From: an uncultured Bacteroidota bacterium
GTDB lineage: Bacteria; Bacteroidota; Bacteroidia; Chitinophagales; Chitinophagaceae
Length of the DNA: 64,000 bases
Reading direction: 5' to 3'
NCBI GenBank assembly: GCA_903903635.1
Contig: CAIUZK010000109.1
Coordinates: forward strand, 54,910 to 118,909
Both the position numbers and the translations under genes were made by a program. The notes below the pieces were generated by a model that ran no database searches, was not told the origin of the DNA, and saw only the letters and a program-made list of their open reading frames with translations. Shown here one piece after another: positions 56,382 through 64,000 of this stretch (position 1 is the first letter of the stretch; the number at the start of each line of letters is the position of its first letter).

Positions 56382-57560
56382 TTAATTAAACGCATTAATC
56401 CCCGTCACATCCATACCTGTTATGAGCAGATGGATATCATGTGTACCCTCATAGGTAACCACCGATTCAAGGTTCATCATATGCCTCATTATGCTGTACT
56501 CTCCGGTTATGCCCATACCACCCAATATCTGCCTTGCTTCACGGGCTATCCTCAGCGCTATTTCGCAACTGTTGCGCTTAGCCATAGATATCTGAGCAGG
56601 CGTTGCACGGTCTTCATTACGGAGGATACCCAGGCGCCAGTTCAACAACTGAGTCTTGGTGATCTCCGTAACCATCTCTGCAAGTTTCTTCTGTGTAAGC
56701 TGAAATCCTGCAATTGGTCTGCCAAACTGTATGCGCTGCTTTGAATACCTTAATGCAGTATCATAACAGTCCATTGCGCAACCCAATGCACCCCAGGCTA
56801 TACCAAAACGCGCGCTGGACAAGCACATCAATGGCCCCTTCAGGCCTTTTATAGTTGGGAAAATATTCTCTTTAGGCACTTTCACATTATCGAATACCAG
56901 TTCACCGGTAGCAGAAGCCCTGAGGCTCCATTTACCGTGCGTTTCAGGTGTAGTAAAACCTTCCATTCCGCGCTCAAGTATCATACCATGAATCTCACCA
57001 GCTTCATCTTTTGCCCAAACCACTGCAATATCTGCAAACGGGGCATTGGATATCCACATCTTAGAACCATTAAGAATTACATGGTCTCCGGCATCCTGGT
57101 AATGGCTGCGCATACCAGCAGGGTTTGAACCATGATCCGGCTCTGTAAGTCCGAAACAACCCATAAGTTCGCCGGTTGCCAATTTTGGCAGATATTTCAT
57201 TTTTTGCTCCTCACTGCCGAATTTGTAGATCGGAAACATAACCAAAGATCCCTGGACCGATGCGGTAGACCTGACACCAGAGTCTCCTCTTTCAAGTTCC
57301 TGCATCATAATGCCATAAGTGAGATAGTCGAGTCCTGGTCCTCCATACTTTTGCGGTATAAACGGGCCAAAACAACCGAGCTCACCTAAACCTTTGATGA
57401 TCTGTTTTGGGAATTGCGCCTTCTGAGCAAATTCTTCGATTACGGGCGATATTTCTTTCTTAACGTATGCTCTTACTGTGTCCCTGATGAGTTTTTGCTC
57501 GTCTGTCAATAATTCATCCATCAGGTAATAATCGGGGTGCTGATACTGGTCTTTTTCCAT
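56382..57560 (-). CDS. gcdH: Acyl-CoA dehydrogenase, glutaryl-CoA dehydrogenase-like
   Basis: FAD enzyme of 392 residues, family length. The sequence fits glutaryl-CoA dehydrogenases, which oxidise and decarboxylate glutaryl-CoA to crotonyl-CoA in lysine/tryptophan breakdown: RSTASVQGSLVM, CFGLTEPDHGSNP, ARFGIAWGALG, ILGGMGITGEYSI and VVTYEGTHDIH, with Glu371 as the likely catalytic base. Other acyl-CoA dehydrogenases cannot be excluded without structural alignment. It has its own promoter and no operon partners. Confidence 0.85.
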   Translation of the reverse strand: MEKDQYQHPDYYLMDELLTDEQKLIRDTVRAYVKKEISPVIEEFAQKAQFPKQIIKGLGELGCFGPFIPQKYGGPGLDYLTYGIMMQELERGDSGVRSTASVQGSLVMFPIYKFGSEEQKMKYLPKLATGELMGCFGLTEPDHGSNPAGMRSHYQDAGDHVILNGSKMWISNAPFADIAVVWAKDEAGEIHGMILERGMEGFTTPETHGKWSLRASATGELVFDNVKVPKENIFPTIKGLKGPLMCLSSARFGIAWGALGCAMDCYDTALRYSKQRIQFGRPIAGFQLTQKKLAEMVTEITKTQLLNWRLGILRNEDRATPAQISMAKRNSCEIALRIAREARQILGGMGITGEYSIMRHMMNLESVVTYEGTHDIHLLITGMDVTGINAFN

Positions 57561-57591
57561 ATTTTGTTAAAGTTGGAATGAAAATGTGGCG

Positions 57592-57622
57592 CAAAGGTAG
57601 CATTTTTGGCATATTGGTCTAA
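57592..57622 (-). promoter_or_regulatory. Bacteroidota-type promoter of the acyl-CoA dehydrogenase gene
   Basis: TACCTTTG (57599-57592, fits TAnnTTTG) preceded by TTAG (57622-57619) with a 19-bp spacer, read on the minus strand; the -7 box is 32 bp before the ATG. Confidence 0.55.
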
Positions 57623-57923
57623 TTTTGCACTTCAATTTAGTGTTCCTTTGTTTTTAACTCGTTAATTATAGGGTCATAAGTAAAACTCATAACCGCTGGA
57701 ACCTTTTACCATTGCGCTTCTTACTAATAAATATAATATGAATCGCCAATTGTTAAAAAAATTAGCAAATTATGGAACGTATTTTGTGCATAAAATAAAG
57801 ACGGAAGCTACCAAAAATAAAGTTAACCTTTTTTGCGTAATTACTGTCTATAGAATTGAATAAGTAATAAATTTTGAACCATTAACCCTATTTTATTAAC
57901 TCTTAAAGAAACAACAATCATAT
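57623..57923. other. Gene-free stretch before rpoD
   Basis: About 300 bp between divergent genes; AT-rich, no coding frame. AAATTTTG at 57870-57877 resembles a -7 box but is one base off. Presumably contains the rpoD promoter. Confidence 0.4.
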
Positions 57924-58781
57924 ATGAGGCAGTTAAAAATTGCCACCCAGATTACGAACAGGGATTCACAGGCCGTAGAAAAGTACTTGCAGGAGATCAG
58001 CAAGATATCAATGATAACGCCTGAAGAAGAAACCACTTTAGCCCAAAAAATACACATGGGCGACCAGCGTGCGCTGGAGAAGCTGGTGAAATCCAATCTT
58101 CGTTTCGTAGTTTCAGTGGCCAAGCAATACCAGCATCAGGGACTGTCCCTGAGCGATTTGATCAACGAAGGCAACCTGGGTCTTATTAAGGCAGCACAGC
58201 GCTTTGATGAAACCAAAGGTTTTAAATTCATTTCATACGCAGTATGGTGGATCCGTCAGTCTATTCTGCAGGCTTTGGCCGAGCAGGGTCGCCTTGTACG
58301 TCTTCCGCAAAACAAGATTGGAACCTACAATAAGGCCAACAAAGCTTTTATTGCATTTGAACAGGAAAATGAACGTGAACCTTCAACCGAAGAACTGGCC
58401 GATATCCTGGACATGAGCGAAACTGAAGTAACCAATATCTTCACCAGCAATACACGCCACACCTCGCTTGATGCCCCTGTGCATGAAGCTGAAGATGTAG
58501 CGATGGGCGACCTTTTGCCCGGCAGCAGCGATACTGATGATGATGTAATGAAGGACAGTCTTCGCAATGAGATTCGCCGGATACTTAAATCTTTAAGTAT
58601 TCGTGAAGCAGAAATACTGGCGGCCTATTTTGGTCTCGAAGGAGATAATGGCCCGAGTATAGAAGAAATAGGTGACAAATACGACCTTACAAAAGAGCGT
58701 ATTCGCCAGATCAAAGAGCGCGCCATCAAGCGCCTTCAGAAAGCACGTTACAGCAATGCGCTGAAAGTATATTTAGGATAG
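57924..58781 (+). CDS. rpoD: Primary sigma factor RpoD (short Bacteroidota type)
   Basis: 285 residues starting MRQLKIATQITNRDS. Region 1.1 and the non-conserved insert of the E. coli protein are absent, as is normal in Bacteroidota. Region 2 contains VVSVAKQYQHQGLSLSDLINEG and FKFISYAVWWIRQSI; region 3 about 130-195; region 4 holds REAEILAAYFGLEG and LTKERIRQIKERAIKRL (the -35/-33 binding helix). It recognises TTTG-N19-TAnnTTTG promoters. A terminator follows the stop. Confidence 0.97.
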   Translation: MRQLKIATQITNRDSQAVEKYLQEISKISMITPEEETTLAQKIHMGDQRALEKLVKSNLRFVVSVAKQYQHQGLSLSDLINEGNLGLIKAAQRFDETKGFKFISYAVWWIRQSILQALAEQGRLVRLPQNKIGTYNKANKAFIAFEQENEREPSTEELADILDMSETEVTNIFTSNTRHTSLDAPVHEAEDVAMGDLLPGSSDTDDDVMKDSLRNEIRRILKSLSIREAEILAAYFGLEGDNGPSIEEIGDKYDLTKERIRQIKERAIKRLQKARYSNALKVYLG

Positions 58782-58811
58782 AATAGTGAGTATGTGAGTG
58801 GATAAGGTTTA

Positions 58812-58840
58812 GGGGGTGGTTTTCCACTCCCTTTTTTTTG
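58812..58840 (+). terminator. Rho-independent terminator after rpoD
   Basis: 8-bp stem gggggtgg / ccactccc (one G.U pair) with a 4-nt loop, then T8. Confidence 0.85.
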
Positions 58841-58879
58841 TATTTAGCTTAATGCCACGTATTTTATAAGAGATTGCTA

Positions 58880-60241
58880 TTATTCTATTACTACTTTCTG
58901 AACCACTCTGCCCTCAGGTGAGGTAAGTTGCACAAAATATATACCTGCAGCAATACCCTGAAGATTTATTTCAACCTGGGTGGTAGTCACTTCTGCCTGG
59001 TAAACCTGCTGCCCAAGGGTATTAAAGATCCCGATAGAAGTACTTGCGGTCAGTCCGGGAATAGTAATATAGATTTTCCCGTTTTTGGCAGGATTAGGAT
59101 AGATATTGAATGAAGTACCATTAATAGCTGAAACACCGGCATTAGGGAAGGTAATAGGGCTAATCATACGGATTACAGAGTTGTCTCCATCAGCAATATA
59201 GATAAAGCCATCAATGTCCACCATTACCGCTGTAGGTCCATTCAAAGTGGCACTTGCGGCATAACTACCATCCCCTGAATATCCATAATCACCATTACCG
59301 GCAATTGTGGCAATAATTCCAGATTGGGTTACAGCCCTGATCACATTATTACCGAAGTCAGAAATGTATATAATCCCCTTCCCATCTACAAATACACTAT
59401 TTGGCTGGTTCAATGAAGCATTCATAGCCAGTCCGCCATCGCCACTGTATCCCTGCATTCCATTACCGGCCACTGTGCTGATATAGCTTGTATTTACATC
59501 AATTTTGCGAATCCTGTGATTACCATGCTCAGAAAAATAAACATTACCTGCAGCATCCAGGCATACACCTGATGGGAATGATAACTCCACAGTTGTGGCA
59601 GGCCCATTATCTCCTGAATAACCATTGTTACCATTACCAGCAATGGTAACAATTACACCTGATGATGCAATTACCTTCCTTATCCGGTGGTTACCATAAT
59701 CAGCAATGTAGATGTTGCCATATTTATCAATACAGGTACCATGCGGAGCCTCCATATGGGCTAAAGTAGCCGTAGCCTGACCGCCATCGCCGCCAAATCC
59801 TCCGGAACCAGATCCGCAAACAGTAGATATGATGTGACTGCTATTGATCTTACGTACCACATCGAAATAAATATCGGCAATATAAAAATTCCCGTTTGTA
59901 TCACAGCTTATTCCGGATGGATTACCAAGAGCAACTGTATCCGCATTGCCATTATCACCGGCATAGCCCCATTGACCTTTACCGGCAAAAGTACTCAGCG
60001 TATCATGATCCAGTTTGCTGATACGGGAAGTGTACATATTTGAAATGTAAATTCTCCCTGATTTATCCATGCACAGACCTGTAGGTCCACCTAGCGAAAA
60101 ATTAGTAGCCGGATGTCCATCACCTATATACTGAGTTATTCCGTTTCCCGCAATAGTAGTAATGATGCCCTGAGCAAAAAGACTACTGCCAGACATGATT
60201 ATAGCCACAACTAAAAACAAATATTTCACTACACTATACAT
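58880..60241 (-). CDS. Secreted six-bladed NHL-repeat propeller with T9SS type A sorting domain
   Basis: 453 residues; signal peptide 1-24. Six NHL repeats between about 25 and 365, each with TIAGNGxxGYSGDGG and a following DxxGNIYIADxGNHRIRKI strand. NHL propellers bind proteins, carbohydrates or other ligands; no enzyme motif is present. The last 80 residues are a sorting domain (NIYPNPAKNGKI). Paralogous to the next gene upstream (60320-61690), with a terminator between them. Confidence 0.9.
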   Translation of the reverse strand: MYSVVKYLFLVVAIIMSGSSLFAQGIITTIAGNGITQYIGDGHPATNFSLGGPTGLCMDKSGRIYISNMYTSRISKLDHDTLSTFAGKGQWGYAGDNGNADTVALGNPSGISCDTNGNFYIADIYFDVVRKINSSHIISTVCGSGSGGFGGDGGQATATLAHMEAPHGTCIDKYGNIYIADYGNHRIRKVIASSGVIVTIAGNGNNGYSGDNGPATTVELSFPSGVCLDAAGNVYFSEHGNHRIRKIDVNTSYISTVAGNGMQGYSGDGGLAMNASLNQPNSVFVDGKGIIYISDFGNNVIRAVTQSGIIATIAGNGDYGYSGDGSYAASATLNGPTAVMVDIDGFIYIADGDNSVIRMISPITFPNAGVSAINGTSFNIYPNPAKNGKIYITIPGLTASTSIGIFNTLGQQVYQAEVTTTQVEINLQGIAAGIYFVQLTSPEGRVVQKVVIE

Positions 60242-60269
60242 TCAGAACTCTGTTGTTTTACCAAAAATA

Positions 60270-60298
60270 CGAAATGCTCCCGAATAAGGAGCATTTCG
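60270..60298 (-). terminator. Terminator between the two NHL genes
   Basis: 11-bp perfect stem cgaaatgctcc / ggagcatttcg, followed on the minus strand by tatttttgg, 22 bp after the stop of the upstream NHL gene. Confidence 0.82.
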
Positions 60299-60319
60299 CA
60301 ACAAAGAATATTTAAAAAA

Positions 60320-61690
60320 TTATTTTTGAATGGTTATTTTATGAGTAACGGCATTATCACCTGAGCGCAGCGCAATGTTATAAAGACCAGATGGCAAATT
60401 AAGGCTGATGGCAGTTTCCATTTTATTGATTACCTGCGAATAAACCTTTACACCAATGATATTATACACTTCAGCAACTGCATTATCAGGGATTTCGTCT
60501 GTCTGGAGTATAAAATTACCATTAGATGGATTAGGGAAAATATTGAAGTTGGTAACACCTACGGATCCGACACTATTGAAACTGGAAGATTTATAAGAGG
60601 CATCTACCACTTTGCGGATCCTGTTATTGCCCATATCGGCAATATAGAAAGTACCCGCTATTTCAGTTATTGCAGATGGCATATTGAGCTTGGCTGTTAC
60701 TGCAAGTCCGCCATCTCCGGCAAAGCCTGCAGCGCCATTTCCGGCAAAAGTCTTTATGATTCCGGTATTGAGATTCACAACTCTTACAACATTGCTTGTT
60801 TCATCGCAAATGAAAAGAAAACCAGAAGTATTGACATACAAACCACCGGGAGCATTTAAAGAGGCTGCAATAGCAGGACCACCATCGCCGGTATAACCAG
60901 CAATACCAGAACCAGCAACAGTATGAACCCTACCGGAACCATCAATCATTCTTACTACATGATTACCATGGTCTGAAACAAAAATATTACCGTTATTATC
61001 AACACAAACACCATATATCCCTGCAAAATGGCATAAAGAAGCCAATGTACCATCTGGAGAATATCCTGGAGTACCTGTACCGGCAATAGTACTCACAAAA
61101 CCAGTTACCGCATTAATCTTCCTCAAACGGTTGTTGCCAAAATCAGCAATAAAAGTATTACCAAGGTTGTCTTTCCATATTCCATGAGGCAATTCCATTG
61201 TCCCTAAAGGAGCATCGCCACCATCACCACCATATCCCTGGCTATTATGACCACATGAATTGACAATACGGCCTGTAGATGCGCTAACTGTATAAGAACA
61301 GTCGGCAAAAAAATCAGTAACTAAAAGATTGCTGTGATTGTCCACAAAAATCGCATCAGGATATTCCATGGAAGCCAATGTTGCTAATCCACCCATTCCG
61401 GTATAACTACCCGAACCATTACCGGCAACGGTTGCTGTCGTTCCATCAGTACCGATCTTACGAATACGGTGATTGCCTTTATCAGCAACAAATATATTTC
61501 CAGCAGCATCTGTAGATACCCCTGCAGGTGAACTAAACATTGCTGAAAGAGCAGGCCCGCCATCACCGCTAAAGCCACCAATACCAGTGCCGCCAACAGT
61601 AGAGATAACACCCTGTGCCAACGAAGAAGTTACGGCAAAAGCCAGTAAACTGAAAGCATATACCGATTGAAATAGTACCTTCTGTTTCAT
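60320..61690 (-). CDS. Secreted six-bladed NHL-repeat propeller with T9SS type A sorting domain
   Basis: 456 residues; signal peptide 1-25. Same layout as its downstream neighbour: six blades (STVGGTGIGGFSGDGG, TVAGNGSGSYTGMGG and so on) with ADKGNHRIRKI-type strands; blade 3 is degenerate (NSCGHNSQGYGGDGG). Sorting domain starts NIFPNPSNGNF and ends HKITIQK. Tandem duplication with the neighbour is likely. Function unknown beyond a binding scaffold. Confidence 0.9.
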   Translation of the reverse strand: MKQKVLFQSVYAFSLLAFAVTSSLAQGVISTVGGTGIGGFSGDGGPALSAMFSSPAGVSTDAAGNIFVADKGNHRIRKIGTDGTTATVAGNGSGSYTGMGGLATLASMEYPDAIFVDNHSNLLVTDFFADCSYTVSASTGRIVNSCGHNSQGYGGDGGDAPLGTMELPHGIWKDNLGNTFIADFGNNRLRKINAVTGFVSTIAGTGTPGYSPDGTLASLCHFAGIYGVCVDNNGNIFVSDHGNHVVRMIDGSGRVHTVAGSGIAGYTGDGGPAIAASLNAPGGLYVNTSGFLFICDETSNVVRVVNLNTGIIKTFAGNGAAGFAGDGGLAVTAKLNMPSAITEIAGTFYIADMGNNRIRKVVDASYKSSSFNSVGSVGVTNFNIFPNPSNGNFILQTDEIPDNAVAEVYNIIGVKVYSQVINKMETAISLNLPSGLYNIALRSGDNAVTHKITIQK

Positions 61691-61846
61691 AAAGTGGAAA
61701 TTTAGTTTCTTAAATCTAAAAAAGATATTTTAATTATTCAAACTTTTTCAGCTTTATTTTTTAAAATAAATAAAACAATGCTAAAAAGAAATTGCCGGAA
61801 TATTGGCTCCTTCAGTTTGTACAAAGGATAAAAAAGTGGAGAACAT

Positions 61847-63661
61847 TTATGATTCAAACAGTTGCAGCTTATTGAGATTACGATAAAGGCCTTCGCTAAT
61901 GGTTATCAACTCTTCGTGGGTTCCACTCTCCTTTACCATACCATCCTCCATAACGATAATCTTATCTGCTTTGCGGATGGTTGATAAGCGATGAGCAATT
62001 ACAAAAGATGTACGGTTTTTCATAAGATTATCCAATGCTTCCTGCACCAATGCTTCCGATTCTGAATCCAGAGAACTGGTAGCCTCATCCAATAAAAGAA
62101 TAACCGGATCCTTAAGAATGGCCCTTGCAATCGCCACCCGCTGACGCTGCCCACCCGAAAGTTTTGTGCCCCGTTCACCAACAACCGTTTCATAACCATC
62201 AGGGAAACTCATAATAAAATCGTGAGCATTGGCACTTCGTGCAGCAGCCTTCACTTCATCAAGTGTGCTGCCGGGTTTGCCATAGGCTATGTTCTCATAA
62301 ATGGTTCCGCCAAAAAGCAGAATATCCTGAGGAACCAGCGCCATTTGCTTCCTGAGTTGGGTTAGAGGTATGGTTCCTGCCTCCCTGCCATCAAATAATA
62401 TTTTGCCCGAATCTGGCTCATAGAAACGCAGCAACAGCGATACCAATGTGCTTTTCCCTGCTCCGCTAGGCCCCACAATAGCTATCTGCTCCCCAATTTC
62501 AGCTTCTATACTTACGTCCTTTATCACTGTAATTTCACTACGCGTAGGATAACTGAACTTTATATGCTGCATAGATACATTACCCTTCAACTGGTACTCA
62601 TCCTGCAACTGAACATTGGAAGCAGAGACATCTTCAGATGTTTCCTTAAGCAGTTCCCTGACTCTTTGTGTAGCCCCCAGTGTCTTTTGCAACTGACTAT
62701 ACAAGTCTGCAAAACCGGCCATAGTGCCGCCAAGGAACGCAGTATACACTACAAATGCCATGAGGTCGCCATCTGATAAAAGATGCTGCCTCATCTGACC
62801 AGTGCCAAACCATACAACCAACACAATAGCGCCAAATACACTGAAGAGCATTGTTGATATAAACAGCCCCCTGTATTTACCGCTCCTGATGGCAAGACTA
62901 ACTACATTACGGATACTGTTATTATAACGGTTGATCTCATACCATTCATTTGAAAATGACTTTACGTTGGCAATGCCTTGCAATGTCTCCTGGACTACCG
63001 TACCTGAATCAGCCAACTGGTCCTGTGCCTGTCGTGATAACTTTCTGATGAATTTGCTGAAAACAAGTGCAATAACAACTATTACAGGCACTACCGAAAG
63101 CATCAGTAAGGTCATTTTCTGACTGATGAGTAATATCAACACCAAACAGGTTATCAAGGTAAGAATGCCTCTGAGTATTTCAGCAAAAACAGTTGTAACC
63201 GCATCCTGAATCTGAGATACATCCGCAGTAATTCGGCTGGACAGCTCACCTACCCTCCTTTGAGCAAAAAAATCCATGGGCATCATAATAATGCGCTGGT
63301 AAATATCTTTACGCATATCAGCCACTGCATTCTCTCCAACTGATGTAAACAAATAAACCCTGAAAAATGAAAAAAACATTTGCAAAGCCTGCAATGCAAG
63401 CATGATCAAGGCAATTTTATCAGGCGACCACGGGAATACGCCACCCAATGGGCCATGAGCGCTGTCAATTAGTTTCTTTAGCAAAAACGGAAACGTCATG
63501 GTGTTGGCTGCAGAAAGAGCAATGAATAGCAGCCCACCAAGGAAAGTCCATTTGTGAGGACTTACATACTTAAAAATCATCAGAGCTTCCTTAATCGATT
63601 CTTTGTTGATTTTCGCTTTAGGAGATTCCTCCCTGTTTACATTTTCTCTGGGTCTGGCCAT
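61847..63661 (-). CDS. ABC exporter, MsbA/ATM1-like half transporter
   Basis: 604 residues: six membrane helices in about 35-330 and an ATPase domain from about 365. Walker A GPSGAGKS at 397-404 (Lys403), signature LSGGQRQRVAIARA from 501, Walker B VILLLDEATSSLD. Functions as a homodimer; substrate may be lipid, peptide or other. No export-partner genes are adjacent. A TACTTTTG box lies 34 bp upstream. Confidence 0.93.
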   Translation of the reverse strand: MARPRENVNREESPKAKINKESIKEALMIFKYVSPHKWTFLGGLLFIALSAANTMTFPFLLKKLIDSAHGPLGGVFPWSPDKIALIMLALQALQMFFSFFRVYLFTSVGENAVADMRKDIYQRIIMMPMDFFAQRRVGELSSRITADVSQIQDAVTTVFAEILRGILTLITCLVLILLISQKMTLLMLSVVPVIVVIALVFSKFIRKLSRQAQDQLADSGTVVQETLQGIANVKSFSNEWYEINRYNNSIRNVVSLAIRSGKYRGLFISTMLFSVFGAIVLVVWFGTGQMRQHLLSDGDLMAFVVYTAFLGGTMAGFADLYSQLQKTLGATQRVRELLKETSEDVSASNVQLQDEYQLKGNVSMQHIKFSYPTRSEITVIKDVSIEAEIGEQIAIVGPSGAGKSTLVSLLLRFYEPDSGKILFDGREAGTIPLTQLRKQMALVPQDILLFGGTIYENIAYGKPGSTLDEVKAAARSANAHDFIMSFPDGYETVVGERGTKLSGGQRQRVAIARAILKDPVILLLDEATSSLDSESEALVQEALDNLMKNRTSFVIAHRLSTIRKADKIIVMEDGMVKESGTHEELITISEGLYRNLNKLQLFES

Positions 63662-63694
63662 TATTAGTCAAATACCTGTTTTGCAGATTAAATG

Positions 63695-63702
63695 CAAAAG
63701 TA
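63695..63702 (-). promoter_or_regulatory. Possible -7 box for the ABC exporter gene
   Basis: TACTTTTG on the minus strand fits TAnnTTTG, 34 bp before the ATG; the -33 part was not found. Confidence 0.4.
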
Positions 63703-63835
63703 TTGAAGACACACAAGGTAAATTTATATTAGCGCTAAATAATTAATTGTCGTTAGTTACTATATTGAGTATAATCATTATGAAATGACGGAAAGTATTC
63801 ATAAGAAAACAGAAACGGGATAACACCATAAAGCA

Positions 63836-63858
63836 AAGCCCCGGAATTACCGGGGCTT
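63836..63858 (-). terminator. Terminator of the partial right-edge gene
   Basis: 9-bp stem aagccccgg / ccggggctt with 5-nt loop, 28 bp after the stop of the partial gene. T-rich on the minus strand (tttgcttt). Confidence 0.8.
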
Positions 63859-63885
63859 CTTCATTTTGTACTTACTACTTCTCTT

Positions 63886-64000
63886 TTACTGCTCAATAAC
63901 CATGTGGAACACCTGGCTGCCCGTGGCGGTGCGCAGCGTTACCATGTACATGCCATTGGATATGTTGCTCAGTTCTATTCTTTCGTTCAGCTTTCCTTTC
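63886..64000 (-). CDS. T9SS type A cargo protein, C-terminal end only (partial, N-terminus off window)
   Basis: Only the last 37 residues are in the window, read on the minus strand to a TAA at 63888-63886. They read LNERIELSNISNGMYMV and TATGSQVFHMVIEQ, the end of a sorting domain. The closest match in this window is the C-terminus of the 5389-residue giant (INEQIDLGRNIANGMYLV then FHIVIEQ), so this may be a third relative of the giants. The rest of the protein is unknown. Confidence 0.75.
   Translation of the reverse strand, partial: KGKLNERIELSNISNGMYMVTLRTATGSQVFHMVIEQ

Noticed and set aside
57924..58781. RpoD looks truncated (285 residues against over 600 in E. coli)
   Set aside because: Normal for Bacteroidota primary sigma factors; regions 2 to 4 are complete.
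60262..60269. TATTTTTG box as a promoter for the NHL gene at 60241
   Set aside because: It coincides with the T-tract of the upstream gene's terminator, and no -33 element fits.

Overview
The window reads as a chromosomal segment of a Gram-negative Bacteroidota bacterium, most likely a member of the Chitinophagaceae/Sphingobacteriales group. The evidence is: at least twelve secreted proteins ending in type IX secretion system (T9SS) sorting domains (eleven type A, one type B); an Oar-like TonB-dependent receptor; a short RpoD-type sigma factor of 285 residues without region 1.1; few Shine-Dalgarno sites and A-rich leaders; and several -7 boxes of the Bacteroidota form TAnnTTTG. I saw no rRNA, tRNA or CRISPR array.

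Layout. 1-3445 (minus) is an efflux locus: a small membrane protein, a TolC-like outer-membrane factor and an RND pump that runs off the left edge. 3580-5957 holds a YeiH-family membrane protein and the signal recognition particle GTPase Ffh. 6116-6844 holds two broken transposase remnants. 8201-16365 is a run of exported proteins (GATase-like protein, endonuclease I, two secreted proteins of unknown function, a phosphoesterase, a porin-like barrel) with a concentrative nucleoside transporter among them. 16698-42915 is the centrepiece: two adjacent minus-strand giant genes (3246 and 5389 codons) encoding repeat-built, T9SS-exported surface proteins. 43097-51338 holds an S1/P1 nuclease, a choice-of-anchor J protein, the TonB receptor and a choice-of-anchor L protein. 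51616-58781 is mostly housekeeping: plsX, rpmF and the DUF177 gene, a DUF58 protein, a higBA toxin-antitoxin pair, an orphan membrane protein, a glutaryl-CoA-type acyl-CoA dehydrogenase and rpoD. 58880-61690 is a tandem pair of secreted NHL beta-propeller proteins, 61847-63661 an MsbA-like ABC exporter, and the right edge cuts another T9SS cargo gene whose C-terminus closely resembles those of the giants.

How the genes fit together. Two themes stand out. First, surface building: the giants are made of about 72-residue Big_2-like units (type A) and about 88-residue glycine- and cysteine-containing units (type B), and they share the same C-terminal cassette (type B, three Ig-like domains, sorting domain). 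One has expanded A (35 A, 1 B), the other has about 22 A and 21 B. Second, a plausible nucleic-acid scavenging set: exported endonuclease I, S1/P1 nuclease, a secreted phosphoesterase, a porin-like barrel and a nucleoside transporter. The functional link between these is inference from co-location.

Other points for a second look are a 29-bp imperfect inverted repeat enclosing 101 bp between the giant gene and the porin gene, C-tracts in a 549-bp gene-free stretch, and P-domain and propeller-like inserts inside the larger giant. All family calls come from reading the sequence; no database search was possible.
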